Assembly (NCBI GenBank): GCA_028708105.1
Contig: JAQVZR010000007.1
Coordinates: forward strand, 1 to 18,160
Direction of reading: 5' to 3'
Origin: Desulfoplanes sp.
GTDB taxonomy: Bacteria; Desulfobacterota; Desulfovibrionia; Desulfovibrionales; Desulfomicrobiaceae
Length of the DNA: 18,160 nt
Below, piece after piece: positions 6,432 to 13,361 of the stretch. A program made the translations under genes and the position numbers. Positions within the stretch are counted from its first letter, which is position 1. Each line of letters opens with the position of its first letter. The notes beneath the pieces are model-generated. The model made no database searches and was not told where the DNA came from. It worked only from the letters and a program-made list of their open reading frames with translations.

Positions 6432-7721
6432 TTATTTTGTGTCCGTGGAATATACAAGTTTTCCTTCAAGATAATGTGCGCTGACTTTACCCTGAAGATT
6501 CATACCCATGCAAGGGGTGTTTTTGCCCTTGGAAAGCAGGGATGAAGGGGTCACTTCCCAGCGTATTTTTGGATCAAAAAGGACAAAATCAGCCCGGTCT
6601 CCGGGGGTGAAAGTGTTGACTGGCAGATGGAAGATTTCAGCAGGGCGCAGGGCACAACGGGTGACGATGTCGTCTTGGGTGATGACTTTTTTCTCAACCA
6701 GTGAGGCGTACAGAGAAAGGGCCGTGTCCAGCCCTGAAATACCGTTGGGTGCCTCGTCCAGGGTTGTTTCTTTTTCAAAATCAGCGTGGGGGGCGTGATC
6801 TGTAACCAGAATATCAATAACGCCCTGCTGTACTGCATGGCGCAGGGCGAGCACGTCTTCCCGGGTGCGCAGAGGCGGATGGACTTTTGCCAGGGTATTG
6901 TAGCCCTCAAGCATGGTCTCATCCCACAAAAGGTAATGGGCACAGGTTTCCGCCGTGACCTGAATACCTTTTTCTTTGGCAAAGAGGATTAAATCCACAG
7001 ACTCTTTGCAGCTGATATGGGCCAGATGGATGGGGATGTGTAGGTATTCTGAAAGCAGGATATCTCGGGCTACCTGCAGGGATTCTGCTACGGTCGGGCT
7101 ACCCTTGAGACCCAGTCTGCCGGAGACAACGCCTTCGTTCATCACGCCGTGTCCGGACAGGGCCGGGTCTTCGCAATGATCAATAATTTTGAGGCCCAGA
7201 TCTGATGCGTATTCCATGGCCCGACGGAAGAGATCATTGTCCCCTACGGGCATGCCGTCGTTGGAAAGAGCAACGCACCCGACCGCGGCCAGTTCGGCCA
7301 TGGGGGCCAGCTCCTTGCCCGCCAGTCCCTTGGTCAGAGCGCCTACAGGGCGGATCCTGGGGCCATGGGGATAGGCACGCAGGGCTGTGTCCAGGATATA
7401 TTCCGTAATCTGGGCCCGATCGTTCACCGGATCTGTATTGGCCATGCACATAACCTGTCCAAAACCGCCTCCAAGGGCGGCATGAAGGCCGGAGGCAATG
7501 GTTTCCTTGTATTCCTGACCGGGTTCCCGCAGGTGAACATGGGCGTCAATGAGGCTTGGGAAAAGCCAGACCCCGTGGCCATCCTTTGCATGGGATTGCG
7601 GGGTGATCTCTTTTCCCTGTTCCACGGGAACAAGCCCTTGAATGGTGCCCTGATCCACCAAAAGATCCATGGCCTGATTGTGCCACAACACGTTGCGTAC
7701 GATATATTCCGGTGCAGACAT
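6432..7721 (-). CDS. pyrC: Dihydroorotase, class I
   Basis: Converts N-carbamoyl-aspartate to dihydroorotate, step three of pyrimidine synthesis. At 429 residues it is an amidohydrolase of the class I type that often works in complex with aspartate carbamoyltransferase. The metal ligands and motifs are intact: H61-x-H63 in DAHVHLREPG, D155 (SNDGMPV), H182 (DHCED), H235 (HLAHIS) and D308 (TDHAPH). It is therefore predicted active, not one of the degenerate PyrC paralogues. ATG 7721 is preceded by AGGT at short spacing. It lies 260 bp downstream of pyrB on the same strand, with hairpin-forming sequence in between, and 79 bp before the CCA-like gene. Confidence 0.96.
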   Translation of the reverse strand: MSAPEYIVRNVLWHNQAMDLLVDQGTIQGLVPVEQGKEITPQSHAKDGHGVWLFPSLIDAHVHLREPGQEYKETIASGLHAALGGGFGQVMCMANTDPVNDRAQITEYILDTALRAYPHGPRIRPVGALTKGLAGKELAPMAELAAVGCVALSNDGMPVGDNDLFRRAMEYASDLGLKIIDHCEDPALSGHGVMNEGVVSGRLGLKGSPTVAESLQVARDILLSEYLHIPIHLAHISCKESVDLILFAKEKGIQVTAETCAHYLLWDETMLEGYNTLAKVHPPLRTREDVLALRHAVQQGVIDILVTDHAPHADFEKETTLDEAPNGISGLDTALSLYASLVEKKVITQDDIVTRCALRPAEIFHLPVNTFTPGDRADFVLFDPKIRWEVTPSSLLSKGKNTPCMGMNLQGKVSAHYLEGKLVYSTDTK

Positions 7722-7740
7722 GAGGTTACCTGTTTATGCG

Positions 7741-7783
7741 GGTATAGTATTATGGATACCGTTGTTGTGTAAAAAACGGTATC
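7741..7783 (-). promoter_or_regulatory. Alternative hairpins in the pyrC leader
   Basis: ATACC (7756-7760) can pair with GGTAT at 7741-7745 or with GGTAT at 7778-7782. The second pairing extends to nine pairs (GATACCGTT 7755-7763 with AACGGTATC 7775-7783). The two stems exclude each other and lie 20-62 bp upstream of the pyrC ATG in the transcript. No U-tract or known pyrimidine-sensing motif was seen. The rest of 7722-7981 holds no gene; 7784-7810 resembles part of the dispersed-repeat sequence near 9171. Confidence 0.4.
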
Positions 7784-7981
7784 GCGCAGAGGGGCAAGGA
7801 CGCAGAGAACATCAAAACGGTTAAACCAGAAAAAAAATTTGTGTTTTCGTTTTTCCTGACATGCGCAATAGTATTTGTTGCGTAAGAGCTTAGCAGCTGA
7901 CGAGCTTTTCAACCGATAAGCATCAAGGTGAGCGGCTGACGTGAATGCCATCAAAAAATTCGGTTTGCAAAAGCGTCCAGG

Positions 7982-8920
7982 TTATCTTTCTTCAGCTGTT
8001 TCCCGGGTCATGTGCAGGTACAAAATGGCCATGCGCACGGCTACGCCCGAGGCCACCTGGTTCAGAACCAGACTGTTGCTGGCGTCGGCCAGGGCCGAGG
8101 ATATTTCCACCCCGCGGTTGATGGGGCCGGGGTGCATGATTTTGACGTCGGGAGAGGCCTGTTGGAGATGAGAAAAATCAAGACCATAGGTCATGGCATA
8201 TTCACGCAGGTCGGGCAAAAGGCCCGCTTTTTGGCGTTCCAGCTGGAGACGCAGGCAGATAATGGCGTCCACTCCTTTACAGGCTGTGGCAAGGTGTTCA
8301 TAGACTGTCACTGGCCAAGTTCTCATCCCGCAGGGCAGGAGTGTTCTGGGTGCGCACATACGCACCTTGGCCCCGAGCATGGTCAGAAGTTGAACATCGG
8401 ATCGGGCCACCCGGCTGTGGGCGATATCGCCAAGGATAAGCACTGTTTTTCCGGTAAAATCTTCACCCCACACGGAACGCAGGGTGAAACCGTCCAAGAG
8501 TGCCTGGGAGGGATGGGCATGGCGGCCGTCACCGGCGTTGATGACGGAACAATGGAGGCGTTTGGCCAGAAAATCCGCCGCTCCGCTGGACCAGTGGCGG
8601 AGGACAATGGCGTCCGGGCGCATGGCTTGGAGGGTCAGGGCCGTGTCTTTGAGGGTCTCACCTTTTTGCAGGGAACTGCCTGTTTTGGTCAGGGAAAAGG
8701 TGTCTGCTGAAAGTCTTTTTCCTGCGATATCAAAGGATGTTTTGGTTCGTGTGGACGCTTCGGCAAAAAAAAGGACAACACTTTTGCCCTTGAGCACCGG
8801 AACCTTTTTGACCGGACGCATATTCACTTCATCAAACCGGTCGGCTATCTTGAAAATATATCCGATTTCTTCCCGGTTCAATTGTGAGATGGTAAGTAAA
8901 TCTTTGTGGTTCCACTGCAT
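7982..8920 (-). CDS. pyrB: Aspartate carbamoyltransferase, catalytic chain
   Basis: Transfers the carbamoyl group from carbamoyl phosphate to aspartate, the committed step of pyrimidine synthesis. The 312-residue length is normal for the catalytic chain. Carbamoyl-phosphate contacts are present as STRTKTSF (56-63), a Lys in SSLQKGET (82-89) and H136-P-S-Q ([15 protein letters not shown]). The C-terminal [10 protein letters not shown] is the aspartate-side loop. No pyrI regulatory chain is nearby, so the enzyme may instead assemble with the class I dihydroorotase encoded downstream, as known in other bacteria; this is inference. ATG 8920 has only a weak GGGGA upstream. It heads the minus-strand pyr-rlmN-his block. 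Confidence 0.97.
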   Translation of the reverse strand: MQWNHKDLLTISQLNREEIGYIFKIADRFDEVNMRPVKKVPVLKGKSVVLFFAEASTRTKTSFDIAGKRLSADTFSLTKTGSSLQKGETLKDTALTLQAMRPDAIVLRHWSSGAADFLAKRLHCSVINAGDGRHAHPSQALLDGFTLRSVWGEDFTGKTVLILGDIAHSRVARSDVQLLTMLGAKVRMCAPRTLLPCGMRTWPVTVYEHLATACKGVDAIICLRLQLERQKAGLLPDLREYAMTYGLDFSHLQQASPDVKIMHPGPINRGVEISSALADASNSLVLNQVASGVAVRMAILYLHMTRETAEER

Positions 8921-9033
8921 GGATGGTTGTTCCCCGCTGTGAGTATACAGATGATGATCCGCACAAAATATAATTCTTTATCCTAAAAATATCTTATGCA
9001 TCAGGCAAGGAGTTTTTTTAGGGAGAAGGCGAT

Positions 9034-9070
9034 AACAAAAAGGCAGGAGCGATGGAATATCGCCCCTGCC
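9034..9070 (-). terminator. Rho-independent terminator, minus strand
   Basis: GGCAGG-x-GCGAT (9042-9053) pairs with ATCGC-x-CCTGCC (9059-9070) around a 5-nt loop, with one A/C mismatch. Read on the minus strand, the stem is followed by TTTTTGTT (9034-9041). It would stop transcripts coming from fadL before they reach pyrB. Confidence 0.8.
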
Positions 9071-9107
9071 GGATGTGCGGGAACTGCGCTTTATAGAAGG
9101 GTAGAAT

Positions 9108-9306
9108 TAAACCAAACCCAGTTTCAGACCCATAGTTTTCGAACAGGTTATCACTGTTCAATTCTTTTTTCACCGCGAAGGGCACGAAGGAACGCGAAGG
9201 GTGAAGAATCTGGGATAGATTGAGCTTTATTTTGTTGCTTTTCTTCGTGTTCCTTAGCGTTCTTCGCGGTGAAAAAAACTCAATCCCTCAAACGTGGTTT
9301 GGTTTA
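9108..9306. repeat. Nested inverted repeat (possible dispersed intergenic element)
   Basis: Outer arms 9108-9127 and 9287-9306 match at 17 of 20 positions in inverted orientation, with a perfect 11-bp core TAAACCAAACC/GGTTTGGTTTA. Inner arms 9165-9180 and 9262-9277 are a perfect 16-bp inverted repeat (TTTTTTCACCGCGAAG), and imperfect pairing continues inward. A further small hairpin, GAACAG/CTGTTC, lies at 9141-9159. The right outer arm contains the fadL stop codon. The CGAAGG-rich core resembles dispersed intergenic repeats I recall from many environmental proteobacterial genomes; copy number here cannot be seen. With the terminator at 9034-9070 it fills the gap 8921-9303, in which no gene was found. 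Confidence 0.65.
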
Positions 9307-10572
9307 GAATTTATAGCCGACATTCATGGCAAACAGATGGGACTTGCCGTCTGTAAAGGTGCTGGTCGTGTCGACACCGGTTTCTTCGCTGGAGCTGAAA
9401 TCACGGTCCTTGACGGTCAGGTAGCTGTAGGCCAGGTCAATGGTCCATGAATCCCAGTGGAATCCGGTACCAACGCTGTAGATCTGGCGGTCGTTAGACG
9501 GGATCTGATATTCTGCATGGTCTGGATCAATGGGCGATTCATCATATGTGTAACCTGCACGGAGATCCACCCAGTCTCGCAGGGCGTATTCGATACCGAC
9601 AGAGTAACGGTTCACGTCTTTCCAGTTTTTTTCCGTGATAGAGGTAGTGGGGGTCACTGCATCGGTCATTTCGATTTTCAGTTCGTCGTAGGCACTCCAA
9701 TAGGTGCGCAGAAGATCAAAGGAGATGCTTAGTTTGTCTATGGGTTTAATCATGACACCCAGGGACAGCATTGCGGGCAGAGGTTCTGTAGCCTTGAAGG
9801 TGTCGCCGTATTGTTGGCTGATCACCTGAGCTGCATTTCCTCCAATAGCCGCTGTCCCGATGTTGCTGAAATCTGCTTTGCCTTCCATACTAACATCAAT
9901 TTCATTGCGATAGGATGCACCAAGGGATAGCCAATCCAAAGGCTTATACTGCACAGCCAGATTGAATCCGTATCCAGCGTCACCTCCGGTTAGTTTTTGT
10001 TTTACATCACCAGTAGAATCGCCTGTTACCGTAACCATTTTTTGCAGGTTAACTTCAATATACGCAATTTCCAATCCCACAGCCATGGACAGTGAGTCGG
10101 TCAACTTAATGGCTATATTGGGATTCAATGAAACCTGCTTAATCCCTGCATACATGGAATTGTATCGGCCGTACCAGTCTTCATTGCTACGATATTCTGT
10201 ACCCAGTCCGGTCCGTGAATAGAGGGCCACACCAAGCCAGTACCGTTCGCCCAGCTGGGTGGTAAAATAGGTGTTGGGAATAAGCCAAGTATTGTCCACG
10301 CCCTCACCGCCGTCGTAGGTATCGGAGAGGACGCTCGCTGAGGGCCTGACGATGGTTATACCTGCACTGACCTGAGTTCCAGGTAACTGGGTCATTCCTG
10401 CCGGGTTGTAGACCACGGTCGAAGGATCTTCCCCCCGTGCAGCCATGGACCCGCCGAGGGCCTGCCCTCGGGCACCCCATTCGTAAATTCCGTAACCGGC
10501 GGCTCCCGCAATGCCTGGCATGCAGAGTACAAAGCACATCATCGCAAGCCATGTTTTCCATTGATTATTCAT
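9304..10572 (-). CDS. FadL/TodX-family outer-membrane transporter
   Basis: A beta-barrel protein of 422 residues for uptake of long-chain fatty acids or other hydrophobic compounds across the outer membrane. A signal peptide spans about 1-24, with cleavage near GIAGA. The mature N-terminus begins the FadL hatch (GARGQALGGSMAARGEDPST), followed by the signature N56-P-A-G-M60. The rest alternates aromatic-rich strands and ends with Tyr-Lys-Phe, as outer-membrane barrels typically do. ATG 10572 has AAAGGAG (10579-10585) 6 nt upstream. It is divergent from a PAS/CI-HTH regulator, and the shared intergenic region carries palindromes, so ligand-controlled expression is likely. The real substrate cannot be told from sequence; TodX-like aromatic uptake is an alternative to fatty acids. 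Confidence 0.92.
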   Translation of the reverse strand: MNNQWKTWLAMMCFVLCMPGIAGAAGYGIYEWGARGQALGGSMAARGEDPSTVVYNPAGMTQLPGTQVSAGITIVRPSASVLSDTYDGGEGVDNTWLIPNTYFTTQLGERYWLGVALYSRTGLGTEYRSNEDWYGRYNSMYAGIKQVSLNPNIAIKLTDSLSMAVGLEIAYIEVNLQKMVTVTGDSTGDVKQKLTGGDAGYGFNLAVQYKPLDWLSLGASYRNEIDVSMEGKADFSNIGTAAIGGNAAQVISQQYGDTFKATEPLPAMLSLGVMIKPIDKLSISFDLLRTYWSAYDELKIEMTDAVTPTTSITEKNWKDVNRYSVGIEYALRDWVDLRAGYTYDESPIDPDHAEYQIPSNDRQIYSVGTGFHWDSWTIDLAYSYLTVKDRDFSSSEETGVDTTSTFTDGKSHLFAMNVGYKF

Positions 10573-10612
10573 TGTTCGCTCCTTTCAGGGAATTTTTAAA
10601 AAACAGAAGAAG

Positions 10613-10640
10613 CTTGTACCACAAAATCATTTCATTTCAA
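10613..10640 (-). promoter_or_regulatory. Candidate fadL promoter (TTGAAA-N16-TACAAG)
   Basis: On the minus strand a -35-like TTGAAA (10635-10640) and a -10-like TACAAG (10613-10618) are 16 bp apart. Initiation would fall roughly 30 nt before the fadL ATG. The -35 lies inside the dyad at 10627-10643, so a bound regulator would compete with polymerase. The match to consensus is only moderate. Confidence 0.35.
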
Positions 10641-10702
10641 TGAATAAATCTGTATAAAAATATCATTTTTAGTGAATATTCTCTTGATCATTTCACTAAT
10701 GA
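10627..10702. promoter_or_regulatory. Three related dyads, candidate operators for the PAS/HTH regulator
   Basis: Site 1, TCATTTCATTTCAATGA (10627-10643), contains TCATT-N2-AATGA. Site 2 is TCATTTTTAGTGA (10663-10675). Site 3, TCATTTCACTAATGA (10688-10702), is TCATT-N5-AATGA. All three share TCATT with a TGA end and lie in the divergent fadL/regulator intergenic region. The spacing between site centres is about 35 and 26 bp. Binding by the adjacent regulator is inference. Confidence 0.45.
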
Positions 10703-10803
10703 TGAAATAAGCGTTGGAGAAGAAGTATAAAGTCAGATAAAAAAATCTTGTGTGCTGTCCGTGTTGTCCTTCGTGATCATCTTTCATTTTTTTGGGTGCC
10801 CCT

Positions 10804-12480
10804 ATGAACGCCTTTTCCTTTTATACTGAAGCCCTTGCCCGCAGTACCGATTGCGGGTTGATTTTTGATCGGCAGGGAACGATTTTGTATCTTAACCATA
10901 CCTTAAGTACCATGTACGGGATTGAACCGGAGGTTGCTGTCGGGCAGAGTATCTATGTTTTTTTGGATGAGGACGAAATCCCTCGGGCCAGGGAAATTGT
11001 GGATCAGCTCTTCAGTGACGTACACTTGGGGGAGTATCGGTTGAAATTTACAAGAGCTCACGACCTGTCTTTGGATCAGACCTATATCCGGTGGAGGGTG
11101 CAGGAGGTCTATTCCAGCAAGGGCGAGAAAAATTTCATCCTGGCCCTGGGCTCCCTTGCCGGGGCCATGGGAGAACATATCGAGTACAAGGAAGAGATGT
11201 CGTATCTCATTGGGATGGATGGGTCGATTATCCAGATACATCCCGGGATCTGTGCCATGTGCGGGTACACGCATCATCAGGTTTTGAGCATGAACACTGC
11301 GGATTTTTATTTTAACCCCGGAGACAGCGTTCGTATTCTAAACAAGCTCAGACAGCAGGGGGAAATCATCAATGATCAGATCACGCTCAAATGCAAGGAC
11401 GGAACCCCGCGAACTTTCCGTTTCAATTCCCATATTGTAAGCCGGGATGGTCAGCCGGTTGTTTCCGGGTATTTTGTTCAGCGGGATTTCACCTATACCC
11501 GCAAACTGGTCCATGATTTCAGCAAAATTATCAATGCCCTGCCGGATATTGCCTGGGTTGCTGGTCGGGATCATAGTATTGTCTGCGCTAATGATGCCTA
11601 TTGCCAGTTTTTGGGATCGGTGCAGGAAGAGGTGCTGGGAAAGACGGTGTATGATTTTCTTCCGGAATCCAAAGCCCGCGCCTTTGTGAATATGGCTACC
11701 ATAGTTTTTGAGGAGCGTCGGGAGATTATCACGCCCATGCTGCCTCATTTCAAGGATTCCGGAGTTTGGTTCCGTGCTATTTATACGCCGATTTTTAATG
11801 ATAGCCGTAATGAGGTCATTGGTTTACTTGGTATCTACCAGAATATTTCTCATCAGGTGAGCAAAGAAAATGCGTATCTGGATGGCATCACCACCTCCCG
11901 GGATTCCGTGTTTGTTCTGGATACCCAGTGCAGGATTATACGCCATCGAGGAAAACGGTTGCGTCCGGGAGCCACTCCTGGGGAGGGTGATCAATACCGG
12001 CATCTTGATCTGAAAATTGTTTTTGACATCATCCATCCGAAAGATCTTGAACGGGCCCAGGGGTTTATCAGGCAGGAGGTGCAGACAAAAATCCGGCATC
12101 AGGGAGAATTCCGTATCAGACGAGCCAGCGGGGGATATGCTCTGGTTTTGGTGCAGGGTGTCTATAATGATGAATTTTTTGGTGAAGGGCGGATCTATGT
12201 TGTTGTTCGTGATATCAGCGATATTGATTATCTCAAACGTCCGGAAAAGGTGCTTGAACGGCTCAAGCATGCTACGGGGGCCAGAACCAACAAGGATCTT
12301 GCTTCTTTTTTACATGTAGGGGCCACTTCCATATCCAATGCCAAAAAAAATCAAAAGATTCCTTCAGACTGGCTGTTTGCGGTGGGGGTGGGTACCGGTT
12401 TTTCTCTGGACTGGCTGATGACGGGCAGGGGAACGGAAAAGCGTGAGGAGGTTGGAGGCGGATCTGAAGGTTGCGTGTAA
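10804..12480 (+). CDS. Four-PAS sensor regulator with C-terminal phage CI-type HTH
   Basis: A cytoplasmic one-component regulator of 558 residues with no membrane segment, kinase or GGDEF domain. Four PAS-like domains run at about 8-120, 125-232, 236-358 and 362-475; the third (INALPDIAWVAGRDHSIVCA) and first (DCGLIFDRQGTILYLN) are clearest. The C-terminal 480-545 matches the Bacteriophage CI repressor HTH family, with VLERLKHATGARTNKDLASF, an IPSDWL segment and FSLDWLMTGRG. PAS domains bind small ligands or cofactors, so it probably couples a signal to DNA binding. The ATG at 10804 is preferred to the in-frame TTG at 10792; both lack a strong Shine-Dalgarno. It is divergent from fadL, which suggests it controls that transporter and perhaps itself. 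The gene is convergent with the TPR lipoprotein, 31 bp apart, with no obvious terminator between. Confidence 0.9.
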   Translation: MNAFSFYTEALARSTDCGLIFDRQGTILYLNHTLSTMYGIEPEVAVGQSIYVFLDEDEIPRAREIVDQLFSDVHLGEYRLKFTRAHDLSLDQTYIRWRVQEVYSSKGEKNFILALGSLAGAMGEHIEYKEEMSYLIGMDGSIIQIHPGICAMCGYTHHQVLSMNTADFYFNPGDSVRILNKLRQQGEIINDQITLKCKDGTPRTFRFNSHIVSRDGQPVVSGYFVQRDFTYTRKLVHDFSKIINALPDIAWVAGRDHSIVCANDAYCQFLGSVQEEVLGKTVYDFLPESKARAFVNMATIVFEERREIITPMLPHFKDSGVWFRAIYTPIFNDSRNEVIGLLGIYQNISHQVSKENAYLDGITTSRDSVFVLDTQCRIIRHRGKRLRPGATPGEGDQYRHLDLKIVFDIIHPKDLERAQGFIRQEVQTKIRHQGEFRIRRASGGYALVLVQGVYNDEFFGEGRIYVVVRDISDIDYLKRPEKVLERLKHATGARTNKDLASFLHVGATSISNAKKNQKIPSDWLFAVGVGTGFSLDWLMTGRGTEKREEVGGGSEGCV

Positions 12481-12511
12481 TGTTCGGCGGGTCTCCTGTC
12501 TCAGCGAGGTG

Positions 12512-13357
12512 TTATTGGGGCTGTGAAGGATGCATGTTAAGGTGTTTTTTTAATGCCTGCAGCCGGATATCAAGGGCCTTGGGATTGGGATAGTGTTTCC
12601 GGATGGTGTTCAGAAGCTGCACACCATCTTTATAGCGTCCCTGGTGTTCAGCAATCTCGGCCAGGGCAAAACCTATGCGTGACCAGGTCGGCCCTGGAGT
12701 TGTTTCCGTGAAGGCCTGTTGAAGGACCTGGCGGGCCTGTTCATACTCGTGCATAAAGGTGAGGGCTTGCCCTTTAGCATTCAGTGTTCTGCTCCGGGAC
12801 TGTTCGTTAAAGGCATACCCGAGAGCCTTGTTAAAAGATGTTTTGGCCAGACCATATTGATGTACTCTGAGGGCAAGGGTACCTTTGGTGAACAGGAGGT
12901 TCCATTTTTTTTGGTTTGAAAGGCCTTGTATGTTCAGGGCATTGTCAATGGTGGTTATGGCATTTTCCAGATCGTCCGTGGCTTTGTAGAGTTCAATCTG
13001 CTGCATGCGGATGGCTGTGGCCTTGGTGGGATCTGTTCTGAATTCAAGATACATGGTCTCAAGAAGTTCTTGGGCTGCCAAATGGTTATTGGCGATATCC
13101 CGGCTGATAAACACTAGGCGTTGCCACGCTTCCCACCGTTGGTTGCCCGAAGGGTTTTGTTGTACATAGTTCTGGTACAGTTTTTCCGCCAGGCGATATT
13201 CTCCCCGTTCAAAAGCCTGTTCTGCTTTGTTATAACCAGCTGTTTCGGTGCCATGCCCCAGACAGGCATAGAGCATGGTTAACACACAAACGATGATGAG
13301 CGGTCGGAATATCCGACCGCTCATCATCATACATCGTTTTAGTCTAGCTTCCTGCAT
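12512..13357 (-). CDS. TPR-repeat lipoprotein downstream of gyrA
   Basis: A protein of about 281 residues from ATG 13357, four bases after the gyrA stop. ATGs at 13333, 13330 and 13327 are alternatives. The basic N-terminus is followed by a hydrophobic stretch (PLIIVCVLTMLYAC) whose LYAC is a plausible lipobox, so it is probably an exported lipoprotein. About five tetratricopeptide-like helix pairs follow (YNKAEQAFERGEYRLAEKLY, KWNLLFTKGTLALRVHQYGL and others), with a basic tail. Function unknown; TPR lipoproteins usually act in envelope assembly complexes. A gyrB-gyrA-TPR order fits Desulfovibrio-type chromosomes as I recall them. There is no Shine-Dalgarno of note, so coupling to gyrA is likely. 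A perfect 17-bp-arm hairpin covers codons for its first residues. Confidence 0.82.
   Translation of the reverse strand: MQEARLKRCMMMSGRIFRPLIIVCVLTMLYACLGHGTETAGYNKAEQAFERGEYRLAEKLYQNYVQQNPSGNQRWEAWQRLVFISRDIANNHLAAQELLETMYLEFRTDPTKATAIRMQQIELYKATDDLENAITTIDNALNIQGLSNQKKWNLLFTKGTLALRVHQYGLAKTSFNKALGYAFNEQSRSRTLNAKGQALTFMHEYEQARQVLQQAFTETTPGPTWSRIGFALAEIAEHQGRYKDGVQLLNTIRKHYPNPKALDIRLQALKKHLNMHPSQPQ
13292..13328 (-). promoter_or_regulatory. Perfect 17-bp hairpin at the start of the TPR lipoprotein
   Basis: Arms GATGATGAGCGGTCGGA (13292-13308) and its exact complement (13312-13328) flank a 3-nt ATA loop. In the minus-strand mRNA the stem covers codons for MMSGRIFRPLII, including two of the three consecutive AUGs. 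No U-tract follows, so it is not a normal terminator. It could hide the start region, mark an RNase site between gyrA and the lipoprotein, or act as a DNA-binding palindrome. Confidence 0.75.
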
Positions 13358-13361
13358 ACTC

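Noticed and set aside
7424..7954. Open frame on the minus strand crossing the pyrB-pyrC gap and the pyrC 5' part
   Set aside because: It mostly lies out of frame over the clear pyrC gene, shows no family resemblance and has a repeat-like composition in the gap.
8996..9223. 75-codon plus-strand open frame between pyrB and fadL
   Set aside because: It reads through the minus-strand terminator and the inverted repeat; no ribosome-binding site and no recognisable protein.
10605..10625. Possible sigma-54 promoter for fadL (TGGTAC)
   Set aside because: The GG and the required GC 10 bp later do not both occur; only the upstream half resembles the consensus.
12481..12511. Terminator between the convergent PAS regulator and TPR lipoprotein
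   Set aside because: No stem with a T-tract could be found in the 31-bp gap.
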